Assembly: GCA_964542315.1 (NCBI GenBank) | Contig: CAZIUA010000109.1 | Span: forward strand, 1-6,619 | Source of the DNA: UBA11524 sp964542315 | GTDB lineage: Bacteria > Bacillota > Clostridia > Christensenellales > Aristaeellaceae | DNA: 6,619 bases | Direction: 5' to 3' | Part shown: in pieces, positions 6,174-6,619 of the stretch | How the letters are laid out: each line of letters opens with the position of its first letter | Numbering within the stretch: the stretch's first letter is position 1 | Notes under the pieces: generated by a model | Told to the model about the DNA's origin: nothing | The model's input: the letters and a program-made list of their open reading frames with translations, nothing else | The model's database searches: none | Made by a program: the position numbers and the translations under genes

Positions 6174-6196
6174 GGCCTGCGGACAGTCGCCAACGC

Positions 6197-6243
6197 GGCT
6201 GACCGTTATATAGCCTGAACCTCACTGAGGTCGAGCTACAGCC
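6197..6243 (+). promoter_or_regulatory. Structured infC-rpmI spacer, possible RNA operator
   Basis: The 96-base gap between infC and rpmI can fold as a stacked, irregular hairpin: GGCTG 6197-6201 with CAGCC 6239-6243, TAGC 6211-6214 with GCTA 6235-6238, and ACCTC 6219-6223 with GAGGT 6227-6231 around a 3-base loop. It ends 11 bases before the rpmI Shine-Dalgarno site. In E. coli, L20 represses rpmI through RNA structure in this same region. Whether this fold binds L20, or is only a spacer or processing site, is unknown. Confidence 0.4.
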
Positions 6244-6269
6244 CGAATCATTGGAAGGAGGACAATACC

Positions 6270-6470
6270 ATGCCTAAGCAGAAATCTCACCGTGGTGCTG
6301 CCAAGCGCTTTTCCTTTACCAAGTCCGGTATCGTTAAGCATAAGCAGATGAACGCCAACCATCAGGTTCGCCTGAAGACCACCAAGCGCACCCGTCACCT
6401 GCGCGCTGACGGCATCGTGGACAACGCGGCCGAGGCCCGTACGATCCACAAGCTGCTGCCCTACAAGTAA
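6270..6470 (+). CDS. rpmI: 50S ribosomal protein L35
   Basis: This small, very basic protein of 66 residues belongs to the large ribosomal subunit. The start MPKQKSHRGAAKRF closely matches the conserved L35 N-terminus (typically MPKMKTHRGAAKRF), and the end HKLLPYK matches the usual LLPY close. The length is normal for the family (about 64-66). A strong AAGGAGG at 6255-6261 lies 8 bases before the ATG. It sits between infC and rplT, the standard order, with a 34-base gap to rplT. Confidence 0.98.
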   Translation: MPKQKSHRGAAKRFSFTKSGIVKHKQMNANHQVRLKTTKRTRHLRADGIVDNAAEARTIHKLLPYK

Positions 6471-6504
6471 TTCGCCCGTTAGCTGGCAAGGAGGATACTA
6501 AGAA

Positions 6505-6619
6505 ATGGCACGTATTAAGAGAGCTGTGAATGCTCAGAAGAAGCGTCGCAAGGTAATGAAGCTGGCGAAGGGCTACTGGGGCGCAAAGTCCAAGCAGTAC
6601 CGCGCCGCGTCCGAGCAGG
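6505..6619 (+). CDS. rplT: 50S ribosomal protein L20 (3'-truncated)
   Basis: Only the first 38 residues lie in the window. They begin MARIKRAVNAQKKRRK and continue through KLAKGYWGAKSKQYR, the classic basic N-terminal extension of L20, which threads into 23S rRNA during 50S assembly. AAGGAGG at 6488-6494 precedes the ATG by 10 bases. L20 is needed early in large-subunit assembly and in other bacteria represses its own operon by binding mRNA, which gives meaning to the structured infC leader and infC-rpmI spacer upstream. The globular RNA-binding C-terminal domain is beyond the window edge. Confidence 0.98.
   Translation, partial: MARIKRAVNAQKKRRKVMKLAKGYWGAKSKQYRAASEQ

Overview
The window is G+C-rich DNA (protein genes strongly prefer G/C in third codon positions) with Shine-Dalgarno sites, SigA-type promoters, Sec signal peptides and a free-standing infC-rpmI-rplT cluster. 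This points to a high-G+C member of the Clostridia (Bacillota). A gut or rumen lineage such as Christensenellales is a plausible guess but is not proven here. Every gene I support lies on the + strand.

Layout. (1) 3-2983 is the end of a carbohydrate-uptake operon: the C-terminal part of a MalF-type ABC permease, a MalG-type permease overlapping it by 8 bases, and a secreted GH30-family glycosidase. A strong intrinsic terminator closes it at 2995-3028. (2) 3049-4243 is a single-gene unit with promoter, secreted CapA-like protein and terminator. (3) 4271-5310 is a second single-gene unit, with an extended -10 promoter and a secreted NAGPA-type phosphodiester glycosidase. No convincing terminator follows it. 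(4) 5350-6619 is the start of the translation operon infC-rpmI-rplT. It is driven by a consensus promoter and has a long structured leader with an internal intrinsic terminator.

How they work together. The GH30 enzyme probably cuts an extracellular polysaccharide and the two permeases import the products; the solute-binding protein would lie upstream of the window. The CapA-like and NAGPA-type proteins are both exported and may act on envelope polymers or sugars, but nothing shows a shared pathway. The last block makes IF3, L35 and L20, and L20 is the expected feedback regulator.

I see no clearly new biological system: no mobile element, CRISPR array or defence genes. The most interesting signals are regulatory. 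The infC leader contains a terminator whose 5' arm can alternatively pair with an upstream segment (an attenuator-like switch, candidate L20 leader). infC has a probable non-AUG (AUC) start. The infC-rpmI spacer is structured, and the GH30 gene's Shine-Dalgarno site can be masked by a local hairpin.
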